A program made the position numbers and the translations under genes. Under the pieces are notes generated by a model. That model ran no database searches and was not told where the DNA came from. It worked only from the letters and a program-made list of their open reading frames with translations. Shown one piece after another: positions 23,081 to 33,083 of a DNA stretch of 64,000 nt. Origin of the DNA: Bufo bufo (Eukaryota; Chordata; Amphibia; Anura; Bufonidae). Each line of letters begins with the position of its first letter. The first letter of the stretch is position 1. The DNA lies in contig NC_053389.1 in NCBI RefSeq assembly GCF_905171765.1, positions 781,454,772-781,518,771 of the forward strand. The letters run 5' to 3'.

Positions 23081-23840
23081 GCTGAGTACGACCTCGTACT
23101 CCATCATGGATCTCCCAACTGAAAACTCTACCTGAAATAGAAAATAGAGACATGCAGGCATACATACATGTAATTCATCTGCATTTACATTTACATCAGG
23201 TCCAATTGGCAAAGGTGAAGGGTAGTGACAAGGGGCGTCGTTCTCTTCTCTCAGGATAGTGAATGGAACGGGGGCACTGACCTGGCACAGCGTAACATTA
23301 TAACCAGGATAGTCCATGACAATGAATAAGTCCATGATAAAACAGTAGAAAACGGTATAAAAGTTCTTGGAGGCTCAAATAACAAACATGAGTCCGTACC
23401 CAGGTTATTTCTCATTAAATCACAGAGGCTCTCATGCGGTGGAGTCCATCTCTGGGCACAATACTTTTAAAAGAATAAGAATCTCAGAGGCTCAGGTACT
23501 TTTGAGTCTGTCTCCGGGCACGGTTCCTTGGTAACTGGTTGCACAATAAAATGGACAGCAAAGACAAGTGCTGTAACACCCCTGATCAACCTAAAAAGGG
23601 GGTGAAGGGTAAAAGGTGCAACAAAGGAACAGGCACAACTTGGCGTGGGTTAACAAAAGCAGGCAGGAGGTCCTGGAAACAAACGTGGCCTTGCTGACTT
23701 TGTGATTTCAGTGGTCAACACCTACCACTGAGCCGTGGACAAACTGGCAGCTGCAACAAAGGACCAGCAACATAGGACTCCTGTCCTGGAAGGGTTAACA
23801 TCACCTTCTGAAGAAATAAATCAAAGGCCTAGCAGGCTGA
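23081..23840 (-). other. 3' non-coding region of the cold-shock element
   Basis: Downstream of the ORF stop. Three degenerate direct repeats of about 65 bp occur (minus strand, about 23560-23380) around the words gtgcccggagacagactc / gtgcccagagatggactcc / gggtacggactcatg, each followed by gagcctc. A 91-codon frame at 23060-23335 has no recognisable domain. A tract resembling a 3' splice site (ctattttctatttcag) lies near 23130. The role is unknown; packaging or RNA export signals are possible. Confidence 0.5.
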
Positions 23841-25436
23841 TCACAGTGGCATATTGTAGCTGCTTGGCTCTGCTGGCAGGTATCGTCTGTAGTAGTCCTC
23901 TACAGGAGGATGTGCCCACATAACAGTATCAGGGGGCAGCTGTAGAGTAAAGGGGCCCCTAATAGGTATTGGCCCCATAGGCCTAGGGGTGAACCCTCTG
24001 ATGGACCGTGCCGGCCCTGGCATAATCACTGCAGGGTGTGACATGCTTGGCGCCGCCGCAGCAAGCGGTCCGGTGCTCTGGGTGCAGCAATTCACGGCAA
24101 TCGCGGGTCCGGTCTGGGGCACTGACGGAGCGGTGACAACAGAAGGCGGTCGGCGGGTGGTGACAGGCACCCTTACCTCATCCTTCCTCGGCGGTGTCTG
24201 GATCCTGGCGGTGTAGGTCTTACGCAACTCCCGCAACTTCTCCTCCAGCCGGACGATCTGCTCACCGATACTCTCTGTGTCGGAGTCGCTGTTCTCTGCT
24301 GGTGCCGCCGGCGCAGGTACAGTCACCGATGACGCAGACTCGGCCTCTTCAGGTTCTGGACTTGCATCTGGTCTCCGTCCCATCCGGATGTTCTCAAAGG
24401 TAGCACTAAGTCCTTTTAACTGTTCCAGCTCAGATATTGTCTTCTCCCGACGAGGCAGCTCGGGGGAAGGATAGGGGCTCACCCATTTCTCCAACACGGT
24501 TGGCTGCCAGAAGACGTTCGGCCCGATGAAGGAGCTCCGCTCCTGAAAGGCGTGATGGGCCGGCTCTGGAGAGCGTTCCGGTTCTCGCTCGCAGCCAGAG
24601 TAGTCTTCTCCTTCTTCTGCCTCCCAATCCTCAGGTCCTCGCTTCGGACGGGTCACAGCAGTCGCATAGGGGCCGCGCAGGCCCTCGGCAGGGGTGTACT
24701 CCACTTCCTCTCCCTCGCGGAGGCTGTGCTGGTACGAAGGGAGGTAGTCTCTTTTGACAGACCTTCGATTCACATAGAGGTCTCTGCCAGTCAGATAGTC
24801 TTGAATAAACCCGTAGCCACGGGATTTGTCAAACGACAGCACCACTCCCTTTCTCCTTTCCAGGCGGGGTTGGGTGTGCGTATGCTTCTCGTGGATGGTC
24901 TTGGTCAATTCCTCATACACGATCTTAGTCTTTATGTTCCGCTTGATAGCGGCCTCTCGGATCTCCGCCATCAGGGAAGACCATTTGAACGATGGCTGAA
25001 AAAAGTCCCTCCATGAGCCATAGTAGGGCTCGGGTTCTTTCTCCCTGGTGCGGCAGGCGGGTTGCTCCGGTCCCGGAGTGTAGGCCGGTGGAGCCTCCTC
25101 TGGCTCTACACCGGTGTCGGTCATCTTTTCAATTACAGGTGCGGACGCTGCAGCAACACTCTGCTCACAATCCAACATGCTCGATCCTTCTGAGGAGAGC
25201 GATAGGGTCGCGTCAATTAGAGTAACCAGCTCCTCCCACTGCACTGGGGAGCCGCCCCCCAGGTATTCCAGTATATGGAAGGCGGTGTCCATGCTGGCAG
25301 ACATGCAAATGTCCAGATAAGCCGTGGCGCCTGCCCTTGACCTTCTTCCCGCTTTTTCCTCAGAAAGGCGCCAATTTTTCCCGCCTTTTCGGGATGAAGG
25401 TGACGCAGCAGTAAATTCAGCAAGCTCAGCGGCCAT
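23841..25436 (-). CDS. Gag-like protein with Y-box-type cold-shock domain
   Basis: The only long ORF of the LTR element. The open frame extends to 25661 (606 codons), but the ATG at 25436 (codon 76, context aagATGg) is the best start and gives 531 aa. Numbered from 25661: helical N-terminal region (112-165); PPAY late-domain-like motif (191-194); basic stretch (234-270); cold-shock domain (270-338) with GVVLSFDKSRGYGFIQD as the RNP1 region, DLYVNRRSV as RNP2, and a Y-box-like loop ending LREGEEVEY...GPYATAVTRP; Pro/acidic linker; coiled coil (465-485, IVRLEEKLRELRKTY); Pro-rich tail. Cold-shock domains bind single-stranded RNA or DNA, so an RNA-packaging role is a reasonable inference. No zinc knuckle or protease/RT was seen. 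No internal stop suggests it was recently functional. Confidence 0.85.
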   Translation of the reverse strand: MAAELAEFTAASPSSRKGGKNWRLSEEKAGRRSRAGATAYLDICMSASMDTAFHILEYLGGGSPVQWEELVTLIDATLSLSSEGSSMLDCEQSVAAASAPVIEKMTDTGVEPEEAPPAYTPGPEQPACRTREKEPEPYYGSWRDFFQPSFKWSSLMAEIREAAIKRNIKTKIVYEELTKTIHEKHTHTQPRLERRKGVVLSFDKSRGYGFIQDYLTGRDLYVNRRSVKRDYLPSYQHSLREGEEVEYTPAEGLRGPYATAVTRPKRGPEDWEAEEGEDYSGCEREPERSPEPAHHAFQERSSFIGPNVFWQPTVLEKWVSPYPSPELPRREKTISELEQLKGLSATFENIRMGRRPDASPEPEEAESASSVTVPAPAAPAENSDSDTESIGEQIVRLEEKLRELRKTYTARIQTPPRKDEVRVPVTTRRPPSVVTAPSVPQTGPAIAVNCCTQSTGPLAAAAPSMSHPAVIMPGPARSIRGFTPRPMGPIPIRGPFTLQLPPDTVMWAHPPVEDYYRRYLPAEPSSYNMPL

Positions 25437-25695
25437 CTTTAGGTACAAACGCTGTCTATTCACTGACGGCAAGCAGGAATGTTTAAAGTCCCCAAAACCA
25501 CACTCCAATGCGGCGATTTTCTTCCTCTGTGCAGCGCAATACTGTACAGCGCTTTTTAGAAGTTTTTGACACACTTTGGTTATGATTTTTAATCCACAAA
25601 GTCCACTTGAATAAAACAGGAAAATGTCACTTTGGTCACAGGGCAACGGTATAAGGCACAAAGTTCACGCTTCTTGCACTAGAAAGCGTGCGTAT

Positions 25696-25711
25696 CCTGT
25701 TCGTGACGCCA
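25696..25711 (-). promoter_or_regulatory. Candidate primer-binding site
   Basis: Nine bases inside the 5' LTR, the minus strand reads tggcgtcacgaacagg, which begins with the TGG expected to pair with a tRNA 3' CCA. The core ttcgtgacgcca (plus strand) also occurs inside both LTRs (about 22272 and 25829), which is unusual. The cognate tRNA was not assigned. Confidence 0.45.
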
Positions 25712-25720
25712 AAAGAGAAG

Positions 25721-26621
25721 TGCAGCATACTCAAGTTGTGCGTAGTAGGTGTTTCTGAGTGTAGTAGTGTAATATACACTAACCTGGTACAGCTGACTCT
25801 CTGCAAGGGCAGGTATAGGTAGGAATAGTTCGTGACGCCAGTGCCAAGTAAACGGTGGCACGCCGTTTGCGGATGCAGGAATAATTTGAGGAAACGTGGT
25901 GTTAAAACAGAACTTCAACTTTAGTAGTTTGCAGGCAGAGACAATATTGGAAACGCAGTTCCTCAGCATACAGTCGATTTTGCAATTCGGTCGATGCAGG
26001 CAATTCAGTACAGCAGGGTAATTACAGAGTGTTGAACACAGGACTTGCAGCAAAGGAGCTTGCACTCTAACTCTGTCTGATCCTGGAATGTAGCAATTCT
26101 TCACCAAGGCCCATTAACCTAAGTCTGGCTTTATATCCTTGATTATGGCTTAAATAAGTACCTCCTCTGTTTCTCTCAGTACCTCTGGCTCCTCTGATCT
26201 TTGCCTCAGTCTCTCCTAGCTTCTGAATGGTTCCTCAGGCTCTTAGGCTAAGATGTTCCTGCTTCTGCATATGGGTATTCAGGAGGGAATCTTCTCCTGA
26301 ACAGCAGGCTTCAGGCCTGGACTTGTCTCAGACATTGTCTAATCTCCAACTGTAGATTACAGACACTAGACTCCGTCTCCCCTTGCACTTCCCTGACTGG
26401 GCTTTATATAACCTAGGGCTCCCTAGCTCCCTCTATGGACTAGAAGTAGGAATGACACCCCTAGCAGGCCTGTAAGTGCAAGTTTCAGTGACAGGAAAAT
26501 ACACACATTACATTACATTTTATAAAACTGGCATACAACAATTTCCCAATATTAAGGAGGGACGACAGCACACCAAGTGACACTTTGGTAGTAACGGGTA
26601 TTACAACTCCCGTATACTACA
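25721..26621 (-). repeat. 5' LTR of the cold-shock element
   Basis: 901-bp LTR. On the minus strand it precedes the ORF, so it carries the promoter. A TATA-like tatataaag (complement 26402-26410) lies about two fifths of the way between two direct-repeat-rich tracts. The plus-strand ends are tgcagcat and actaca, followed by the TSD ttat at 26622-26625. Confidence 0.93.
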
Positions 26622-26625
26622 TTAT

Positions 26626-27031
26626 CATCTGGGGTGTGCCAACATTGCCATTGCCAACACACTCATAGAGGTGATCGCTTCATTGTTATACGCAAGCCCC
26701 TTCACCACAACAAGGTAACGATCACGAAGGGGAATTAACACATGTATGTGCCTTTTTTTTTGTTTTGTTTTTGCAGCCACAGTGCACCACCAGAGGCCAG
26801 AAAAATTAGGCATATACACATGCCTGAAAAATCAGGTATTGTTGCAGCCGCTGCTGTAGCAGCGGCCGGAAAAAAATTGATGTTTTCCAGGCAGAAAGTG
26901 CACTAAAACATTGCGGCTTGAACCCTAGTTGGTGGCGGATAAGTCCCGCAAGTCATCCGGCATGCAGAGATAAAATACAGCAGCGTGTGGACCATTTTTA
27001 GCCCAAGGCAGCTCATCTCATCAGGACTTTT
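26626..27031. other. hAT-B non-coding 3' region
   Basis: Continues the hAT-B sequence interrupted by the LTR element (ttatcatctggggtgtgcca). It contains a small palindromic patch (gcagccgctgctgtagcagcggc, 26844-26866) and T-rich runs. No gene is present. Confidence 0.6.
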
Positions 27032-30000
27032 TTAGTCAAATGTATCGCCCACTGTCAGTCCCTTCGGGATCCATGCCTCATTAATCTTAATAAAGGTGAG
27101 GTAATCTAGACTTTTTTGACCTAGGCGACTTCTCTTCTCAGTGACAATACATCCTGCTGCACTGAAGGTCCTTTCTGACAGGCCACTTGAAGCGGGGCAG
27201 GCCAGAAGTTCTATCGCAAATTGGGATAGCTCAGGCCACAGGTCAAGCCTGCACACCCAGTAGTCAAGGGGTTCATCGCTCCTCAGAGTGTCGATATCTG
27301 CAGTTAAGGCGAGGTAGTCTGCTACCTGTCGGTCGAGTCGTGGACCCCGAAGGGCTGTGGCGATACGTAGGACTTAAAAAGCTCCGCATGTCCTCCATCA
27401 ACAACACGTCTGTAAAGCGTCCTGTCCTTGCCGGCGTGGTCGTGGTAGGAGGAGGATTACTTTCACCTCTTCCCCTGTTAGATTCCCGTTGTGCTGTGAC
27501 ATCACCCTTAAACGCTGTGTAAAGCATACTTTTTAACTTATTTTGGAACTGCTGGATCCTTTCCGACTTCCGGTAATTCGGTAATATTTCAGGCACTTTC
27601 TGCTTATACCGGGGGTCTAGTAGCGTGGCCACCCAGTACAGGTCGTTCTCCTTCAGCCTTTTTATACGAGGGTCCCTCAACAGGCACGACAGCATGAAAG
27701 ACCACATTTGCACAAGGTTGGATGCCAAGCTACTCATGTCCCGTTCCTCATCCTCACTGAAGGTCTGTTCTTCCCCCCAGCCACATACAACAACACGGGT
27801 ACCATATAGGTGACAACGAGCACCCTGGGATGCCTGTTGTGGTTGGTCTTTTCCTCCTCAAAGCCACATTCCTCCTCTGACTCCTATTCCTCAGACTCCT
27901 CTTCCAGCGTTGCCGCAGGTCCAGCAAGCGATGCTGATAAGGCTGTTTCTGGTGGTGATCGTGACCACAACTCTTCCTCTTCCTCTTCACGCTCATCTAC
28001 GGCCTGATCCAGCACTCTTCGCAGGACACGCTCCAGGAAGAAAACAAATGGGATGATGTCGCTGATGGTGCCTTCGGTGCGACTGACTAGGTTTGTCACC
28101 TCCTCAAAAGGACGCATGAGCCTACAGGCATTGCGCATGAGTGTCCAGTAACGTGGCAAAAAAAATACCCAGCTCCACAGAGGCTGTCCTAGCACCCCGG
28201 TCATACAAATACTTGTTGACGGCTTTTTCTTGTTGGAGCAGGCGGTCGAACATTAGGAGTGTTAAATTCCAACGTGTCGGGCTGTCGCAAATCTAGCGCC
28301 TCACTGGTATGTTGTTTCGCCGCTGAATATCTGAAAAGTGCGCCATGGCTGTGTAGGAACGCCTGAAATGGCTAACACACCTTTCTGGCCTGCTTGAGGA
28401 CGTCCTGTAAGCCTGGGTACTTATGCACAAAGCATTGTACGATCAGATTCAACACATGTGCCATGCACGGCACATGTGTCAACTTGCCCAAATTCAATGC
28501 CGCCAACAAATTGCTTCCGTTGTCACACACCACTTTGCCGATCTCCAGTTGGTGCGGAGTCAGCCACTGATCCACCTGTGTGTTCAGGGCGGACAGAAGT
28601 GCTGGTCCTGTGTGACTCTCTGCTTTCAGGCAAGTCAACCCCAAGACGGCGTGACACTGTCATATCCAGGATGTGGAATAGCCCCTGGGGAGCTGGGGGG
28701 GTGCAGTTGATGTGGAGCAAGACTCAGCAGCAGAAGAGGACTCAGCCGAGAAGGTTAGCGAAGAGGATGGAGTAGGAGGAGTAGAGGAGGTGGCAGCAGG
28801 CCTGCCTGCAAGTCGTGGCGGTGTCACCAACTCCTCTGCAGAGCCACGCATTCCATGCTTGGCAGCCGTCAGCAGGTTTACCCAATGCGCAGTGTAGGTG
28901 ATATACCTGCCCTGACCGTGCTTTGCTGACCAGGTATCAGTGGTCAGATGGACCCTTGCCCAAACACTGTGTGCCAGACATGCCATGACTTCCTTTTTCA
29001 CAATCGAGTACAGGTTGGGGATTGCCTTTTGTGAAAAAAAATTTCGGCTGGGTACCTTTCACTGCATTGTCCCAATAGCTACAATTTTTTTGAAGGCCTC
29101 AGACTCCACCAGCTTGTATGGTAAAAGCTGGCGGGCTAAGAGTTCCGACAAGCCAGCTGTCAGACGCCGGGCAAGGGGGTGACTCTGTGACATTGGCTTC
29201 TTACGCTCAAACATTTCCTTGACAGACACCTGACTGTGGGCAGATGAGCAGGAACTGCTCAAGGCGAGAGGCGGAGTGGTGGATGGTTGAGAGGGGGCAA
29301 GGAGGACAGCAGTGGTTGACGTGGCTGAAGATGCTGGACCAGGAGGAGGATGGTGGCTTTGAGTTTGTTTGCTGCTTTTACTCACCATGTGTTGATCCCA
29401 TAGGCGTTTGTGATTTGAGATCATGTGCCTTCGCAAAGCAGTTGTACCTAGGTGGGTGTTGGACTTCCCACGACTTAGTTTCTTTTGGCACAGGTTGCAA
29501 ATGGCATCGCTGTTATCAGAGGCAGAAACACAAAAAAAAGCCACACTGCTGAGCTTTGCAATGACGGCATTCTGGTGGTGGCAACAGCATGCGTTGATTG
29601 GTGTGCTGTCTGGCTGACCCCGGGTGCCAATACATGCTGTCTGACTGTGCCACTAGCTCCTTGCGACGACATCCCCCTTCTTCCAACTCGTCTCCTCCTC
29701 CTCTCTGTCTCCCCATCTGAACTTTCCCCCTGTTCTTCTTCTCTTCGAGCGGGCACCCACGTGACATCCACGGACACATCATCATCATCAACCGCTTCAC
29801 TTGTATCTGACAACTCAGCAAAGGAAGCAGCAGCGGGTACAACATCATCATCACACTGTACGTCCATGTGTGTAATGCTGCCTGACTGAGACATATCCCT
29901 GTTATCTACATCCTCTGGCAATAATGGTTGCGCATTACTCATTTCTTCCAACTGATGTGTAAATAACTCCTCTGACAGATCAAGTGAAGCGGCTGTGGTG

Positions 30001-30263
30001 CTAGTGTTGGTGGTGGCGGCAGGCGGGCGAGTGGTAACTTGAGAGGTGCCCGAAGCTGAGGTGGAGGAGGATGGTGCGTCAAGGTTCCGAGCGGAAGCTG
30101 TAGAAGATTGGGTGTCCTGTGTTAGCCAGTCAACTATGCCCTCAGAACTTTTCGAGTTCAGGGTACGTGGCCTCTGAACACTGGGCATTATTCTAGGGCC
30201 AAAGGGAATCACAGCACCATGACCACGACGGCCCAAGCGGGGTGGCCTGCCTCTGCCTGTCAT
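27032..30263 (-). pseudogene. hAT-B transposase (BED-finger hAT), frameshifted
   Basis: The start at 30263 is intact: MTGRGRPPRLGRRGHG contains an AT-hook-like GRGRPP. A long Ser/Thr/acidic region follows. The BED finger CNLCQKKLSRGKSNTHLGTT, then RRHMISNHK, lies near 29470-29400, after a frameshift at about 29500. FERK...LARQLLPYK is near 29150, TTDTWSAKHGQGRY near 28940, VVCDNGSNLL (catalytic D) near 28520, and CRLMRPFEEVTNLV near 28130. The hATC block LACPASSGLSERTFSAAG, then DYLTFIKINEAWIP, is at 27200-27060. Several frameshifts are present. Architecture and residues place it in the ZBED/Ac-like hAT group, closely related to hAT-A. Confidence 0.88.
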
Positions 30264-30284
30264 TTTTTTTAGATTAGTTTAGTT

Positions 30285-30660
30285 GTACTATGCGTGCAAG
30301 CTACTGTGATACCAGATATGAGTGGTGGCACTGTGCACTGGCAGTAGTTGGCACAGTACACTCTGTAGACCTGACACACAAGGCAACTAACTGCAATTAT
30401 ATTACAGTCAAAAATATATATATATATTTTTTTAATGTAATCTACTGTGACACCAGATATGAGTGGAACTGGTGACACTGTGCACTGGCAGTAGTTGGCA
30501 CAGTACACGCTGTAGGCCTGACACACAAGCTTGCAGGCAACTAACTTCAATTATATTACAGTCAAAAATGTTTTTTTATTTATTTTAAATGCAAGCAAGT
30601 GGGCACAGTATACGCTGTGGGCCTGACACACACGCTGGCAGACAACTGCAATTAGATTAC
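30285..30660. repeat. Tandem repeats upstream of hAT-B transposase
   Basis: Two to three units of about 140 bp built on actgtgacaccagatatgag, then cactggcagtagttggcaca, then ctgacacacaagg and ctgcaattatattacag. A poly-G run follows at 30664-30674. The position 5' of the transposase start suggests a promoter-proximal array. Confidence 0.7.
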
Positions 30661-30857
30661 AGAGGGGGGGGGGGGAAGCAGACTGATGTACTAGCCCTAA
30701 AAAGGGCTTTTTGGGGTGCTGTCAGGACGCTGTCCTTACAGCAGATCAGATGATTCTTTCAGGACTGGAGTGGACACTGAATACACTAGCCTAACTATCG
30801 GTTTCCCTATTAAATCAGCAGCAGCTGCACTGTTCCCCTTCTCCCTAAGACTGCAGC

Positions 30858-31530
30858 TTCCGAATGAATCTAAGATGGATGCTGTCCTTGCGTTTTGCTA
30901 GGAGGTGGGAGGGTCTGGGAGGGAGGGTATGCTGCTGATTGGCTGGAATGTGTCTGCTGACTGAGGTACAGGGTCAAAGTTTGCTCAATGATGACGTATA
31001 GGGGGCGGACCGAACATCGCAATTGCATATGTTCAACGCGATATTCTCAATCTTCGTTATATTCTAGCAATACAACCATTAGGAACCCAGCTCTAAGTTG
31101 AATTCGCAATGCGATTAATATAACCTGTATTAATCGCATTGCGATTACAACTTAGATCTGAGTTCCTAATGGTTGTTTTGCTAGAATTGACGAATATAAC
31201 GAATATAACACTATATTCTCAATCTTCGTTATATTCTAGCAATACAACCATTAGGAACCCAGCTCTAAGTTGAATTCACAATGCGATTAATTTTACCTGT
31301 ATTAATCGCATTGCGATTACAACTTAGTCAAATTTGTGACACTGCAGCTTCAGAATGAATCTAATATGGATGCTGTCCTTGCTTTTTGATAGGAGGTGGG
31401 AGGGTCTGGGAGGGAGGGTATGATGCTGATTGGCTGGAATGTGTCTGCTGACTGTGAGGTACAGGATCAAAGTTTGCTCAATGATGATGTATAGGGGGCG
31501 GACCGAACATTGCATATGTTCGCCCGCCGC
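30858..31530. repeat. Duplicated subterminal region with long fold-backs
   Basis: A segment of about 170 bp (cttccgaatgaatctaagat...gggggcggaccgaacatcg, 30858-31017) recurs at 31350-31510. Between them, 31045-31200 folds back: gcaatacaaccattaggaac / gttcctaatggttgttttgc and gaattcgcaatgcgattaat / attaatcgcattgcgattac. A second partial copy of the fold-back follows at 31208-31327. Confidence 0.8.
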
Positions 31531-31603
31531 GGCGAACGCGAACAAGCGATGTTCGCCAGGAACTGTTCGCCAGCGAATAGTTCGGGACATCTCTATTTAG
31601 AAT

Positions 31604-33075
31604 TAGGTTTTATGCAAAATGTGTGATTGCTATTTAGAGAAGTGTTTCCTACTTTAGGCTTGTGGTGATGAACATGACCTATTGTGCAAGCCTCAAATTT
31701 GAACCCTAAATCCATCAACAGGCCATAGACCACAAAATATTGAACATGGCAGATGCACCATATAAATTTGCTTTCCCCTGGCATTGTGCGCCAGGCACAT
31801 AAGGGCCACATACAGCCCATGGTGCTGCCAGATGGGTAATGTTTAGAGCCTGAATGTCAAACTGACACTAAATAATTATTTATGACTTATAGGTCTTATG
31901 AAAATGCCTTTAGCAGTAAGAGCATTACAGTAGTACACACGAAGGGAAGTAGGTAATGTGAAATTCTTCACTGTTGTCCTGCAAATCCATCAGGACACTA
32001 TTATAAAACAGCCTGAGACTGCAGCTTGTTACTTCAACACGTACTTCTACAAACACTGTATTAGAGAATGGCCATTTAATTAATTCCATGGCCGAGCTGT
32101 GTAGGTTCCAGAATGTCTAGCCTTCTGTTAAGGTCTTCAGGCTTATTAATGTGATGTCTGTGATTGTATCTATTCATCTCTCGTTTTACTGATCATGCAC
32201 TGCTCAAGTGTTCTGAGCACACGTGAAAAATGGCAGCTGTTAATTTCCTCATCCATTGCTCCCTTCCGTGGCCCCGCAAAAAACATAGAACATGTCCTAT
32301 TCCTTACCATTTTGCAGACAAGAATAGGCATTTCTATAATGGGCTGTCTGTTCCGCAAATTGTTTAACGCACACGGGCAGCATCCGTATTTTGCGGATCT
32401 GCGATTTGTGGACCGCAGTCGTCTGAATGCGCCCTAATACTGTACTAGCTAAGGCTAATTTAACACTAGCGTTACATGTGTCCGGCAGGCTGTTCCCGCA
32501 GAGAATAGCCTGCTCCAGCATGGCCAAATGTTACCACAATGCCTGCTAGCCCCGTTGAGTATAATGGCATCCAGTGGAGATCTGACCACTACCCGGCAAA
32601 TACATATACCGGGATTCAGCTGGACAAAAACCATTGCATGCAATAACTGCTGCTCAGATCTCTGATGAATCCCGCTATAGTCTCTGGGGCCAGCGGGCAT
32701 AGGGCTAATATCTGGTCATGGTGGATCCAGAGAGCTCTGGCAAGCGGTTCATGCAGAAAACCAATATGAAAGAAGCCCTAGTCGATAAGTTTTTCAAAAT
32801 ATCTACATGACGTGGAAATTTCCCCTGTGGAAATTGACCTGCGGTGCAGATTTTGAAATCCACAGCATGTTAGTTGTTTGTGTGGATTTGCTGTGCAATG
32901 CAAAGGGTGAGATCTGGGACAAATCCTGTGTACATATATCCTAAGCCTCATGCATGTGACCATATTACACATCTGTGTTCAGATCTGTAATATTATGCGG
33001 ATTCCCTTCAAATCCATGGGAAACTTATTAGAAATCTGAGTTGTGGAAATGGTTCATATTACTTCTTGTGGTGAC
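31604..33075. other. Inter-element DNA with MITE remnant
   Basis: No gene was recognised. 32270-32436 carries words of the 'gaacatgtcctattcttgtc...attttgcggatctgcg...gtctgaatgcgccctaa' MITE family. The rest is unassigned. Confidence 0.45.
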
Positions 33076-33083
33076 CACATGAG

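Larger units (their letters stand above)
22164..26621 (-). mobile_element. Young LTR retroelement with cold-shock-domain ORF
   Basis: 4,458 bp, inserted in hAT-B with ttat on both sides (22160-22163 and 26622-26625). Two 901-bp direct LTRs flank a 2,656-bp interior on the minus strand. The interior has one long ORF (a cold-shock-domain protein) and no frame showing protease, RT, RNase H or integrase motifs. It is therefore non-autonomous (LARD-like) and would need enzymes in trans. The LTRs differ at two positions by eye, implying a very recent insertion. TG...CA termini and a 4-bp TSD fit Gypsy-type or retrovirus-like integration. Confidence 0.92.
19102..31595 (-). mobile_element. hAT-B, large nested hAT transposon
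   Basis: The exact 8-bp TSD tttagaat occurs at 19094-19101 and 31596-31603. Ends are tagagatgtcgcgaac and the complement tagagatgtcccgaac. The transposase is on the minus strand (30263 to 27032). A second partial transposase piece (19509-20000) lies next to the left end. Later insertions are Tc1-C (20068-21659) and an LTR element (22164-26621); without them the hAT is about 6.4 kb. Subterminal repeats of the ttcgcgaacg type occur at both ends. Confidence 0.88.

Noticed and set aside
23060..23335. Second gene (91 codons) of the LTR element
   Set aside because: No domain recognised, runs into the 3' LTR junction; could be an accessory exon but sequence alone does not support it.
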